DNA of 45,668 nt, taken from Zopfochytrium polystomum (taxonomy: Eukaryota > Chytridiomycota > Chytridiomycetes > Chytridiales > Chytridiaceae). The number at the start of each line of letters is the position of its first letter. Position 1 is the stretch's first letter. Below are positions 33,555-44,163 of this stretch, one piece after another. The position numbers were made by a program, and so were the translations under genes. A model generated the notes under the pieces. The model saw only the letters and a program-made list of their open reading frames with translations, had not been told where the DNA came from and searched no databases. The DNA lies in contig JAIVFJ010000409.1 of assembly GCA_025765615.1 (NCBI GenBank), positions 1 to 45,668 on the forward strand, given 5' to 3'.

Positions 33555-36275
33555 TCATGGGTAGAAGAGCCACGAAAAGATTGCGCCGTCCGCGCTGACA
33601 GAAATGATGTGCTTGTGGTCGGGAGAGATTTTCACCTTCATAATGTCGGTCGAGTGCCCAATGCCAACGTACGCCACATCGCCTTCCTCGTACCGGTAAA
33701 CCTGCCGCATCGCGTTAGCGCTGTAGTACGTTTCGGGGACGAAGCTCCGTGAAGGTCGTCCTCACCTTGACAAGCTTATCGCTGCCTGCAATAACGAAAT
33801 ACTTCCCATCGGCAGTAATGTCAAGGCCGTTGATGGTGTCTGACTGGGAGGCTTCCAACTCCCTAATCAGTGATCCATCGTAAGCCTCCCAATACGCAAC
33901 CTGCGTCGGGCACGCGTGTAAGTAATGGCCGCGCATAGTGCGTTATTTCCCCCGCACCTTTCTGTCCGTTCCACTTGTAAGCAGCTGACTCTCGTCCGGG
34001 TAATAGCTCACTGCTTTGAAAAAGGACGGGGCGAAGAGGACTTGGTTCCGAACGAATCGAGTGAGGTCCCAAATGATGCACGACCCGTCAGAGCTGGATG
34101 ACACGCACTCGAGGTTGTTCTTTCGAAGTTTGATGCACGTCACAGTGCCTAGCATCCAATGCAATTGATTAGAATGGTTGCTGATACCTCGCCTCGTCCC
34201 GCCTCCTCCTCCAAGGTCTCCGATGTTTCACCCACCCTTGTGCTCTTTCATCGCATCCTCGAGAAGCTGCACCTGTTTTGTGATTTTCCAGATTCGAACT
34301 TGACCATCTGGGTCGCGAGAACAGAATTGGCAGGAGGTTGGCGTTCAATACCGCAACGCGAGGAAGGCAATATACTTTATAAATCAGATTCACTCCAAAG
34401 AAACACCTCACCTTCACCTCCCGAAACAATTCTAAAGTCGCCCCGTTGGTTCGTGGGGTCGCTAACCGCAAGAGCTGTGACGCTGCGCTTGTGCGCGTCG
34501 TTGATTTCGTACTGCAACCGCCCGCTCTGCGGGCCAAAAGCGCGGATCTTGCCATCGTTCCAGCCTTGATATTGGTCAACGGTTTAGTATCATGGGGTGT
34601 TCGCTTTCCAAAGCAGGACCCTCACCGCTTATCAGGCTCGAACCGTCTTTTCTGAACGTGATGCACTTGCACTCGAGATTTGGCACCGCAATGCGCAGCA
34701 GCTCCCTCGAGGTGTGCGCGTTCCAGATGCGGATGTCTGTGTCGGATGCTGTGGCAAACACGTCCGAAGAGTCGCTGGGGCGGAGTGCGTATGGGGAAAG
34801 TAAGGGCAGGGTGAGCGCCATGGCTGTGTCGACAGGAGAAGAGATCGTTACACTGGGAAGCAGATATCGTTCACCGGGGCGTAGTGACAGGTGGAAACCA
34901 AAGTGGATGAGAGGTCGTTGAGGGATATGTGGTAGGTGTTGGAGTACGATGTGCCGGCGAAAAAGTGCTCCGGTGTATCGAAAGTGATGGACGTCACGCT
35001 TCCGCTCAGCTTAGTGGACCTTGTTTTCGGTCGGGATATTGCGAAGGGGCTGTTAGCACGCACTCCCACTCGGACACATGAGTATCCAAGCGCAACAAAG
35101 ACTCCCATGTCCCCTCCTCCCCGCGCCCCACCAAACTTAAGAACTAAATCTCTTACTTCAATATCCCCAGCTTCGGAAGCGACAGAACCGCCACCGTACC
35201 GTCGCCGCACCCGACGATTACGCTGTCGTTCTTTGGCGAAAGGGCCACAGATAGCACGCCCATACTGAATAGGTCCTAGATTGAATTATTGCGCGAAAAG
35301 AAGCCAACGAAATATTCACTCAGAAGATGAGCCAGCTCTCCTCTCACAACAACAGAGAAGAGTAAAAAAGAAAGGTCTTGAAGTGACGCGCACCTTTTCC
35401 TTTGGCGGACCCGAATGCTTAAACAGCTTCGTCTTCAAGTTGACCTGAAGCAAGTCCCCAGTCGTCGTCCCGCAGTACATGAACTCGTCGTTCCGGTCGA
35501 CGGTGATGCACTTTGCAATGCGCTTGATCTGGCCGGTCTGGCAGTCAGTCGCGCGTACCTTTCGCTGCGCTGGATTCAGCTCCCAGACGCGCAAGGTCGA
35601 GTGACCGCCAGTGACGAAAACATTGTCGTCATGGTTGAGGTAGGCGAGGCAGAGCGTGACACCGGACGAATCTTTCGATGCCGGCGAACCGCATATAGCG
35701 ACGTTTTTCTGCAGGTCCCAAACTATAACCGAGTTGTCGTCTTCCGCGCCAAGGGAAGCCAAGTAAATGTCGCTGGGAGAAAAAGCAAGCGCTTCAACCT
35801 TGACTTTGTGGAGAGTCAAACGAGAGATGAGCCTGCGCTCGCGGAAATCCCAGATGATGATGTCGGCCTTGATCAGACAAAACATGGGCCTTTCAGTTTT
35901 GAAGAACTTATAAGATGAGTAAGTACCTGAAAGCCCATATGCGTAACCTGTCCGCTCGCTATGTAGCGGCCAGACTTCGACACGGCCAAACAACTAACAA
36001 CATTTGTGTGCCCTTGCAGAAAGTCCTGCGTGTTTGGCTTTTTGGTGTTGTTCACCACGACTGTGGATCCAAGGCTGTAAACGGTATGGACTCCGTCTGG
36101 GTGTTTTATTAGTCCCTGGTGGACGGACCCTAATGTGGTGTGTGTGTCAGCTGGAGTCTGAGAGGGTGAAGCCTCCAAGAACTTGTATTTCCCCGCACCC
36201 GCATTCCTCACCCCCGAAACCGATCGCACTCTCCAGTCGAAGCGTCTTGAATTCTACCAGCGATGCCACGGCCAT
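33555..36275 (-). CDS. CFAP52: CFAP52 (WDR16), cilia- and flagella-associated WD40 protein (624 aa, 11 exons)
   Basis: Microtubule inner protein of the axonemal doublet, needed for stable motile flagella. Exons: 36275-36212, 36129-35927, 35867-35394, 35275-35157, 35019-34852, 34774-34626, 34564-34412, 34307-34236, 34148-33958, 33900-33766 and 33701-33555, sum 1875 nt with closed phases. It starts MAVASLVEFKTLRLESAIGF. It contains typical CFAP52 blocks: HPDGVHTVYSLGSTVVV, a DNSVIVWDLQKNVAICGSPA segment, YCGTTTGDLLQVNLKT, FSMGVLSVALSPKNDSVIVG, DIRIWN, GGEDGQVRIWKI, SSSSDGSCIIWDL, YWEAYDGSLIREL and the ending SVSADGAIFSWLFYP. The repeats form two WD40 propellers. Length agrees with animal and algal orthologues. 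Its presence implies a zoospore stage. The start lies 78 nt after the stop of SNM1 on the same strand. Confidence 0.96.
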
Positions 36276-36353
36276 GTCTCTTAGAGTCGGGACCAAGTGT
36301 AAGACGTACGTTTGTAGGATTGTTCGAATTTTTTTTTTCCCCAGACAATTTGA

Positions 36354-39100
36354 TCAAACAGCTCCACCAGCTCGCCAGCCCTCAAACAGCTTTTGCATGT
36401 CTTCCGAACGATTAACGTTCACCGTGGGTATTACTTTCTTCGCAGCAATCGATCCAACAAACATCGCTAGCTCCGCGAAACTGCTGTGTTCACTGTACGG
36501 AACACCAACGACCGAGATGGAGGAGGAAAGCTGGTTTATGGACAGCGACAGAAGGGAAAACTCCGTGTCACCGCCTTTGGACCCGCCCCGGAACGTCCAT
36601 CCGGTTGGTCGGACCGCAAGAATATGATCATATCGGCTGGAAACTGAATCCAGCTTGCCTTTTAAATGCTACCTTCTGATGCATTAGTTTCTTCACCTTC
36701 GAGCGCCAAATTCACTTGCTTGCCTCGATGTTCAAGTGTCCAATGCTCATCACATGCACTCCTGCGGACAGTGGATCCCTTGTAAGCATTTGATTCAACT
36801 CCTCGTCTTCGAGGCAAGCCAGTATTCGAGCCTTTGCAGCGTCAACGTAAACTACAAGAATTAAAGACAAAGTCAAGAGAATTAATCGTAACATCTTTTA
36901 ATAGACGATCATTTTTCGCAACCTTTTGACCGGAGGGCTCTCGCAATTGCTAGATGGAGGAGGAAGTGTTGGGAGAACTATAGACGAGACTAAAAAACTC
37001 ACACTTAAAGACTCTCTCTTTCCCAATGAGATACGTTCCCACAACGACGAGTGTCCGAGGATTTTTCGCATGTGCTGTTCTTCCTGTCAACCCCGGAACC
37101 TGAAGTGCGCCATTGCGCAGGTCAGAAGTCGCGGTAGCAGGGGGCAACCTGGTAAACGACCGCATGAATGCGACAGCTTTGGTCCAGCCGCCGCCGAACA
37201 TGGACTGCCCCTTTCGTTTCTTCGCGCCACCAACAACTTCTGCAGGGCTTCGACCATTGCAACAAACTTCGAATGCCAATTCGGTAATTGTTTCGATAAC
37301 TTGATCTTGAGGAGGAAACGCATGCGACGGATTGCAATAGGTTGTATCAAGGAATATAATGTCCAATGGAGGGTTCAAAGTTCCATCTGCACTTGTTGGA
37401 TTGGGCAGTAGAGGGTTTTTTAAATGAAGAATCGGATGAACCCGAAAATCGCCAGTATGAAGATATCGCATGGTAGACCGATCTGGCGAGAAAATTTCAA
37501 ACAAGAAGAGAACAGCACCAGGACAGCTTTACGAGATTTAGCCAAGCTCGTAACAATCGGCACTCACTGATTTGCATCGATTAGGGTCACTTGTACGCCC
37601 TGCACTGTCACTGTCTCGTTTAGTGGTAAAGGAAAGAGATATTGCGGGTCGACACCGAGTTGCTTTTTCACAAGGTTCGCTGTGACTTTCGAGCAGAAGA
37701 TTGGGCCGTGAACAAATTTAGATGTCAAGCCTCCATAGTGGTCAGAATGAAAGTGGCTAGGCCATTAAATGGTGAGCAGAGTCGTCGCAGAGGGGTAGCG
37801 CTCACCTCAAAAAATATGCTGTGCACCCAGGAATGGAGCCGTAGGAGAATGCATCGACGGTAAACGAAGTCTCTGGCATTCTTTTGTACCAGGGGCACTG
37901 CCTTTGACGATTCCATCTACTTCCAGAAAGTTCGGTCGTGTTGCCCGACCTCGAAGTGCCAAGGCCTCTTGCGCGGTTCACTTTTCCTGATTTAACCTTT
38001 TCTTTTCCCTTTACATCCTGCTGAGGTTCCTCAGATTCTTCTTGAGAAAGCCGAACGTCGGACCTCAGGAATGACGAATCCGACAGGCCCAAAGACTGAA
38101 CGGTGCGGAAGTCCTTGCTGCTGCTTGCCAGATCTGTAGCGTACTCTGCGATGCCTTCAAACCCACTGCTGATTTCCTCCCCGTTCAGCAAATCGACTTG
38201 TTCGTTGGTGCCTTCTTTATCGGAAAATTGCACTGAATCAATTTCATCCAGTTGAAACGAGCCGACATTATCGGTGTTGCACTTTGACTCTGAACACTGC
38301 GATTCATTCCGCTTCATCAAATGCGGACCAAAGTCTGGCCCCTCGTCTGTAGGAAAATCAACCCGCGGCCGTTTTGGATCAATCTGGTCTCTATCATTTG
38401 TCCACTGGGGGTCGTCGAGTTCGCCCTCGTGCAGCCGTTTACGGTTAAGAATACTTTCTGCTGTATTTGATTCCATCAGCTCTAGTTCATCTGCAGACGT
38501 TGCACTGCGGTGAATGCTGATGAGCGTCTTCATGGCATGGAACCAACCGCGCCCAACGGGAGTTGTTGAGGCAATAGGTACAGTTTGGTTGAGTGCCGCC
38601 GATTTCGCCCCAACTCCGTATTTTGGGTTTGACTTGCGCACTGCAGAGTGCGATCGACGCAATGTTGCCTTGGCCATGGGTTGATCGTGCTGTGATTTCT
38701 GAGTCGATTGCGTGGAGCGAGCGCTTGCAGTTGACGAAGTCTTGAAGATGTATCGCCAGGCATCTGCGGTCTTCTGCTGCTCCAGAATTCGAGTCTCTTC
38801 CTGCGGATCGGTACTACCTTGTCCGTCCAGGCACCGGTTTATATGAGCTGTTGCTGAAACCTCATTGGAAAGGTCTAGGGAGGTTGCGCACACGGGGCAG
38901 GGCTCCGCCAATTTTCTGTCAGAGGAGACTCCAGATTTGGGCAAAGAAGGCGGCAACGCGGGCTCACTTGCCACGATCCCATTACTATCGACCTCAGCGG
39001 GGCCACTAGTGGAGTAATTAGCCGATATCAGGGGAGGTGGGTTGGGCTTCAACTTCGATGGAACGAGAGGGATTTCGAACTCATCATCCTCCTCTTTCAT
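36354..39100 (-). CDS. PSO2: PSO2/SNM1-type DNA interstrand-crosslink repair nuclease (825 aa, 6 exons)
   Basis: Metallo-beta-lactamase/beta-CASP 5' exonuclease of crosslink repair. Exons: 39100-37806, 37756-37568, 37526-37003, 36949-36923, 36851-36724 and 36668-36354, sum 2478 nt with closed phases. A UBZ4 zinc finger is visible as C68-x2-C71-x14-H86-x3-C90. A disordered Ser/Asp-rich linker follows, up to about residue 390. The catalytic domain has HFHSDHYGG (residues 433-441), the metal-binding HCPGAV block, LHTGDFR, LDTTYCNP, an LDEAD-free beta-CASP segment with KVYVDAAKARILACLED, ILAVRPTGWTF and VPYSEHSSF. A probable GC-AG intron (36723-36669; donor GAG|GCAAGC) joins the last two exons. 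The alternative GT in the same place would break phase. The start ATG encodes MKEEDDEFEIP; the frame runs upstream without a better ATG. Confidence 0.94.
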
Positions 39101-39663
39101 TCTGGTCGGGAAAATCGCTCCTTGTTTTTCGGACAAAAGCTCGCACCATCCTCCCAACGAGGGAGAACGACCAACCAGCAAGCCAAAGGAAAACACAGTA
39201 ATAAGAGAAAACACAAATTTGACTTGTCGCTCGTCTTGCCCCAGTGCGCCTTGGCCATCAGGAGGAGATTGGACTCACCAGTGTTTGTTGATGTCGCTTT
39301 CATCGATCCAAACTGCCTATTGTTCTCTGGGTAATGTGCAATGGAGTGAAACTTGATGAACTGGAAGTCGGACAGAGATAAGTCCTGAAAAAAAGACTTC
39401 AACAGAATTTTCAAAGTCTTCGATGCTTCTCCTGGTGTCGGACTGTGAGTGCTGCTGCTAACTCATGGGGAGCAGTTGTGCGTGTCGCAATCTCGCAACC
39501 CACAGATTTGTTGTTTTTTTCTCTGACAAGTTGTCCTTTCAGAACGACGAGAACAACACAGAAGTGCAAGCATGAACTCCCACACTCCCCCCAATGTGCA
39601 ACGCCCTTCCACCCACTAAATCGAAGTCCCAATGCTTCTGCATGTTTCCTGAACACAGAGGGT
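39101..39663. other. Upstream region of SNM1
   Basis: About 560 nt between the SNM1 start codon and the left arm of the inverted repeat. Open frames exist on the minus strand but are not supported by splice or family evidence. It presumably holds the SNM1 promoter. Confidence 0.5.
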
Positions 39664-40822
39664 CCTGTGAAACTATACTCACTCCTTTGACCCTGGGATC
39701 TGGGCCCTAGAGTGAGGGAAAGCAAATAATAGGCTAAAACTAACTTTATTGGGCTGTTGTCTAGGGGGTGTTTCAACCCTACTACTTGCCAAGTCCACAA
39801 AGTATCCCTACTGATCTGTCTAACAGGGGTCTCAAACACAAAGAATGAACATTCAGAGGGACAATCCTCTGAAGGATCGGTGCCAGAGCACCGATTACTT
39901 GCGTGGCTGCGGGCCGATGCAAGGTGTTATGAATCACCCTCTGGAAACCTCTGGAACCTTCTAGAGCATTCCTTCATGGAACCTTGTGGAACCTTCTGGA
40001 ACCTTCTTTGCTTTCATGACTTGTCTTGTTGTCATTGGTATCATTGGTATCATTGTATTACTAATTGCTCTTTCTGGAACTTTCTTTGAGTCTTGACAAG
40101 GAACACTCTCAAAAGGTATAAAAGGGGGATGGGGGACCTGTCCCATCCCTCAAGTGAATTATTGTTTCCAATACAATCATCACTCCTCTCAGTTCCTTGT
40201 CTGCCTTGTCCTGTCCTGCCCTCTTCCTGACACGAGGGGAAACGGAAGGGCACTCCCAAGGGCGCAACACAACCGCAGAATAAAGAGAGAGAAGAGGGAA
40301 ACGGGGGTTTTTATCTCAGGAACCTAATCTCAAATATAACAGGAGCGGTTAATAGCAACAGGACGGACAGGGCGCGACCTAGCGCCCCTCGTTGCGGACA
40401 GTGCTGCGGGAGCCCTTGTCGTCGCCAGCGACGGTGGGGGAGAGAGAGAAGGGAGTTGATTATGTAGGGGTCGGAAGGTCGCCAGCAGGGAACTCGCACG
40501 CAGAAACACCTCCAATCGTACATGCACCCCGCCGGGCTGCGTTGGCACGATCACTCGACCAACGGGCTTTATCGCATCGCACTCGTATTCACACATCTGA
40601 CCCTCACGGCAATAGGACCAAGCAGGCGCTTGTAGATCAAACTCTCAGGTGTCGGGGGCTGCACCAGGCGCAGCCACCAACACCCTCGCGGGGACGGGAA
40701 GGTTGGGGACAACGACACTGTCGTCGCAGCAGGCAAGCGCCAGGGATCCTCACTCCAACACACAGCCAGCAATGTCACACAGTCGCTGGTGGGGCCAGCT
40801 GCATTCCCCACCCACAGCCCCT
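39664..40822 (-). repeat. Inverted repeat, left arm (interrupted by a solo LTR)
   Basis: Read on the minus strand, this arm matches 41408-42280 on the plus strand at high identity, once the 308-bp LTR and its duplication are removed (about 846 nt against 873 nt). Shared landmarks include CTATACTCACTCCTTTGACC, TTTCCCTCACTCTAGGGCC and a hairpin pair next to the insertion. On the minus strand the arm has an AATAAA signal followed by ...TCACA, like the 3' end of an LTR. Two opposite copies of one LTR-type or foldback element are the simplest explanation. Confidence 0.9.
39925..40232 (+). mobile_element. Solo LTR (308 bp) with 5-bp target-site duplication
   Basis: Begins TGTTATGAATC and ends CTTCCTGACA, so it is bounded by TG...CA. 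It contains GGTATAAAAGG (about 40117) as a TATA box. The left flank is CAAGG (39920-39924) and the right flank CGAGG (40233-40237), a 5-bp duplication with one later substitution. The other arm of the inverted repeat keeps the empty site (ATGCGAGGGGAAACGG in reverse complement, about 42012-42027), which proves insertion. No internal retrotransposon genes are present, so the element is an LTR left by recombination. Confidence 0.9.
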
Positions 40823-41407
40823 TGTGAGACTACACTGAGGTCTCAGTGATAAAGTCTAGGATTTTATTCGCAAAAACAAGCGTACCTGTCATAAAACCGC
40901 AAGGATCGGGACCCCTATTATTGCTCCCAGTTCTTTAGTTTCCAAGGCGTTATCAAAGTGTATTTGCGGCTAACCCGTCTTTATTATTGGGTCTGCTTTT
41001 ACTACTTTCGTCTTAACAGTTTCCGTTGCACCAGGGTTTTCTCAACATATTTTCTTTTTCGGTGACTAACGGAGACTGCCCGACTGCCTAGGGATGGGGT
41101 GCCTGACAGGCCGTACCCCAAGCCCGCCTAATTTATTATTTATTTTTGGCACTTGTACATACATGCATAGGGTTGGGGGGGACTTAGAGCATTTGTGGTG
41201 GATGCTCCAAGTCAGGGGGGTTGACTTGTCAATTTTCTCTCTCTCTGTTTTTGGGCCATTTCTCTTTTTCCTTTTTTCTTCAATCTGATTTCTGTCCATT
41301 GGCACCAATACAGAGTCCCTTCAAATCCATCTGGCTTGCAAAGGTGAGGGTAGTGAGAGATGGTACACACCCGGGTGTGTACATGGTCCCTTCGTGGGGC
41401 TCCTCTT
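40823..41407. other. Spacer between inverted-repeat arms
   Basis: 585 nt of unique, AT-richer sequence. It contains several T-rich tracts, G-runs (41175-41181) and a perfect 20-nt palindrome at 41363-41382. No open frame of note; it is not part of the repeat arms. Confidence 0.7.
41363..41382. repeat. Perfect 20-nt palindrome
   Basis: GTACACACCCGGGTGTGTAC is its own reverse complement. It lies about 25 nt inside the spacer boundary of the right arm. Confidence 0.95.
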
Positions 41408-42280
41408 AAGGGGCCGTGGGTGGGGAATGCAGCTGGCCCCACCAGCGACTGTGTGACATTGCCGGCTCTGTGTTGGAGTGAGGATCCCTGGCGCTTGCCC
41501 GCCGCGACGACGGTGGATGGTGGTGGTGGCGACGACGGCGTCGTTGTCCCCCACCTTCCCGTCCCCGCGAGGGTGTTGGTGGCTGCGCCCGGTGCAGCCC
41601 CCGACGACCTGAGAGTTCGATCTACAAGCGCCTGCCTCGGTCCTATTGCTGTGAGGGTGAGATGTGTGAGTACGAGTGCGATGCGATAAAGCCCGTTGGT
41701 CGAGTGATCGTGCCGACGCAGCCCGGCGGGGTGCGTGTACGATCGCAGGTGTTTCCGCGTGCGAGTTCCCTGCTGGCGACCTTCCGACCCCTACATAGTC
41801 GACTCCCTTCTCTCTCTCCCCCCCGTCGCTGGCGACGACGAGGGCTCCCGCAGCACCGTCCGCGACGAGGGGCGCTAGGTCGCGCCCTGTCCGTCCCGTC
41901 GCTATTAACCGCTCCTGTTGTATTTGAGATTAGGTTCCTGAGATAAAAACCCCCGTTTCCCTCTTCTCTCTCTTTATTCTGCGGTTGTGTTGCGCCCTCG
42001 GGAGTGCCCTTCCGTTTCCCCTCGCATCGGCCCGCGGCCACGCGAGTAATCGGTGCTCCAGCACCGATCCTTCAGAGGATTGTCCCTCTGAATGTTCATT
42101 CTTTGTGTTTGAGACCCCTGTTAGACAGATCAGTAGGGATACTTCGTGGACTAGGCAAGTAGTAGGGTTGAAACACCCCCTAGACAACAGCCCAATAAAG
42201 TTAGTTTTAGCCTATTATTTGCTTTCCCTCACTCTAGGGCCCAGATCCCAGGGTCAAAGGAGTGAGTATAGTCTCACAGG
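41408..42280 (+). repeat. Inverted repeat, right arm (uninterrupted copy)
   Basis: Plus-strand copy of the element seen in reverse at 39664-40822. It carries an extra GGTGGTGG-type stretch near 41515-41545 that the left arm lacks. It includes two perfect stem-loops, ATCGGTGCT-CC-AGCACCGAT (42049-42068) and TCAGAGG-ATTGTC-CCTCTGA (42072-42091). It ends with AATAAAG (about 42194) and ...GTCTCACA. Confidence 0.9.
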
Positions 42281-44163
42281 GGGGGGCTTCCTCGAATTGT
42301 GTCAGCTGTACGGCCTGCACAATTGAATTTTGAACGTATTTTTCACGACTGTGATGCTCGTGGACGAAAATTGCAGACGAAAGTCAGCGACGATAAAGCC
42401 GGGTGGCACCTGCCCTCTGCGACGAGGTCTCGATTTTGACGTTACCACTTAGTAACTCGACCCGAAAACTCAACATATCCACCACGTGGATAGCGCGTTT
42501 GAAAGCTATGCCAATTCCGCGTATGGATCTGCAAAAGTTAGCAGCTTTTAATTAGTAAAAGAAAATGAGAAAAAATCGCAAAGTTAATGCGCGACAGGCA
42601 GGGTTCGATGCTCCAACATTGTAACTCCGCGGGGAAACTAGCTAGAGACCTTCGTGATAGTGCGTTGGAAAGCCCTTGCCGAGCGCTGTTGAACGACATA
42701 GTTACGCTTTTGCTACATGCAATATCCACGGAGTTAGGTCCGGAAATTCGACTTTTTGTAGAGGCCTTCGGCGGACCTGCCGTACCCCTACGCTTGTAGA
42801 GCTTGCTTCAGGCATCACGAATATAGTATTTTTCATTTGAAGTTAATATGTAGAATCAGGTGTTACAACCGGATTTCGATCCGCTACTTTGTCTGGTGAC
42901 CCCCACTAAGCTAGCTTTCGCTAGGGAAGCGTAACCCTCTCTGGCAGTAGGCTTAAAAGATACTCTGAGTGGTTCTTACACTCGTGAGAAGCGAGGAGCT
43001 GCTGGTTAATTGTAGAAGACCCCGGTGTTCCTCTAAAATGCGTTCTTAATCGAATTCGTTTTCCAGACCTCTCAATTACAAAGAATTTCCGAAACCTCGT
43101 GAATACTGGGTTGGAAAAGATGCTCTAAGCTGTTCTCTTACTATTCATGATCGAGAAACTGCATGCTTGTTATGCAAAATGCACCAGAATTCGAAAAATG
43201 CGGTTTTCTTAATTAAACTGTATGTTTCCAGTAAAATTCGCGGAAATACCCTAAACCTCGCGCTCCTCAGTGCTAAAAAGGTTAACAGTACCTTGCTCTT
43301 GCTGTAGGAAAGGTTTTGGAGCGAGCTACGCTCGCCAACCATCTGTAACAAGCAAATTTACACTCGGCGCTATATAAAGCGAAGTTGTAAGAGGCCTAAC
43401 CTAACACTCGCGTCTAACGAGCGAATTTAGCAACTCCTCCTGGAAAAAGAGTTGGAAGCAACTCTTCTCTTGTGTTTTACGCTGCTGAACTGGCCAGAAA
43501 CGCGTAACCTGGGGCGTACTACCTCGCAGTACCCCACCCACTAAGTAAACCCTGCTCTGACCTACTGCTAACCACCCGGAGGTCGGGAAACGCTCATTTT
43601 GAGCTGAAAAGTTGAAGAACTCTTAGTTCTACTCGACTACTTGGTCCCTGTGTACCAGTGTAATTTTCTCCTAAACAAAGTTAAGAAAAATAGGTTGTGC
43701 GCTTTGGTACAAAAAATCTTTGTCCCTGTGTAACTCCGCCGTTACAAGCGGTACGAAGATGAAACTTGGTAATAGTTTTATCACAACAATATCTAGACGC
43801 TCCCAAAACAGCGAGCCGCCTCGTTTCCCCTATCCCGAGATAGCGTTTTTCGCTTGGCACTCCGCGAGATTTTAGAAAGTCGATGATTCTCCAGCACGAG
43901 TAGATGGAGCTCGCCGAGCTCTATCTGCCTATGGATGTTCATAATTTTCGGATTATTTTCCAGCTACTTGTTCTAATAGCAACTGCCCCCACCCCCAAGC
44001 GGAGGTGTGGCGCAAAGATACGATCAGGTTCTGCCTGGTAAAACTCGAAAATTTTACAATATAAATTTGTAAAAGAAGAAAAAAAAAAAAAAAGAAAGAA
44101 AGAAACGTTTTTCACGACAGACACCTTCCCGTCTGCACTCGTTCCCGACTCCCCGTGATCGCG
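42281..44163. other. Non-coding, hairpin-rich region
   Basis: About 1.9 kb without a gene I can support. It contains short inverted motifs such as GGAGCTCGCCGAGCTC (43907-43922) and TTGGAAAGCCCTTGCCGAGC (42665-42684), two copies of a GTCCCTGTGTA phrase (about 43646 and 43722) and an A-rich run near 44079-44095. Composition differs from the gene-rich part of the window. It may be the non-coding part of a larger mobile element whose remaining sequence lies beyond the window. Confidence 0.45.

Noticed and set aside
36281..36353. SNM1 reading frame extending to 36281, five bases from the CFAP52 start
   Set aside because: The phase of the DHILAVRPTGW and SEHSSF blocks leads to a stop at 36354-36356; the longer frame is a different phase.
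39445..41690. Protein-coding genes in the inverted-repeat arms
   Set aside because: Open frames there are short, mirror each other between arms and have no retrotransposon protein motifs; the arms look like non-coding LTR-type sequence.
42595..42625. Possible tRNA T-arm (GGGTTCGATGCTCC)
   Set aside because: No matching acceptor, D or anticodon arms could be folded around it.
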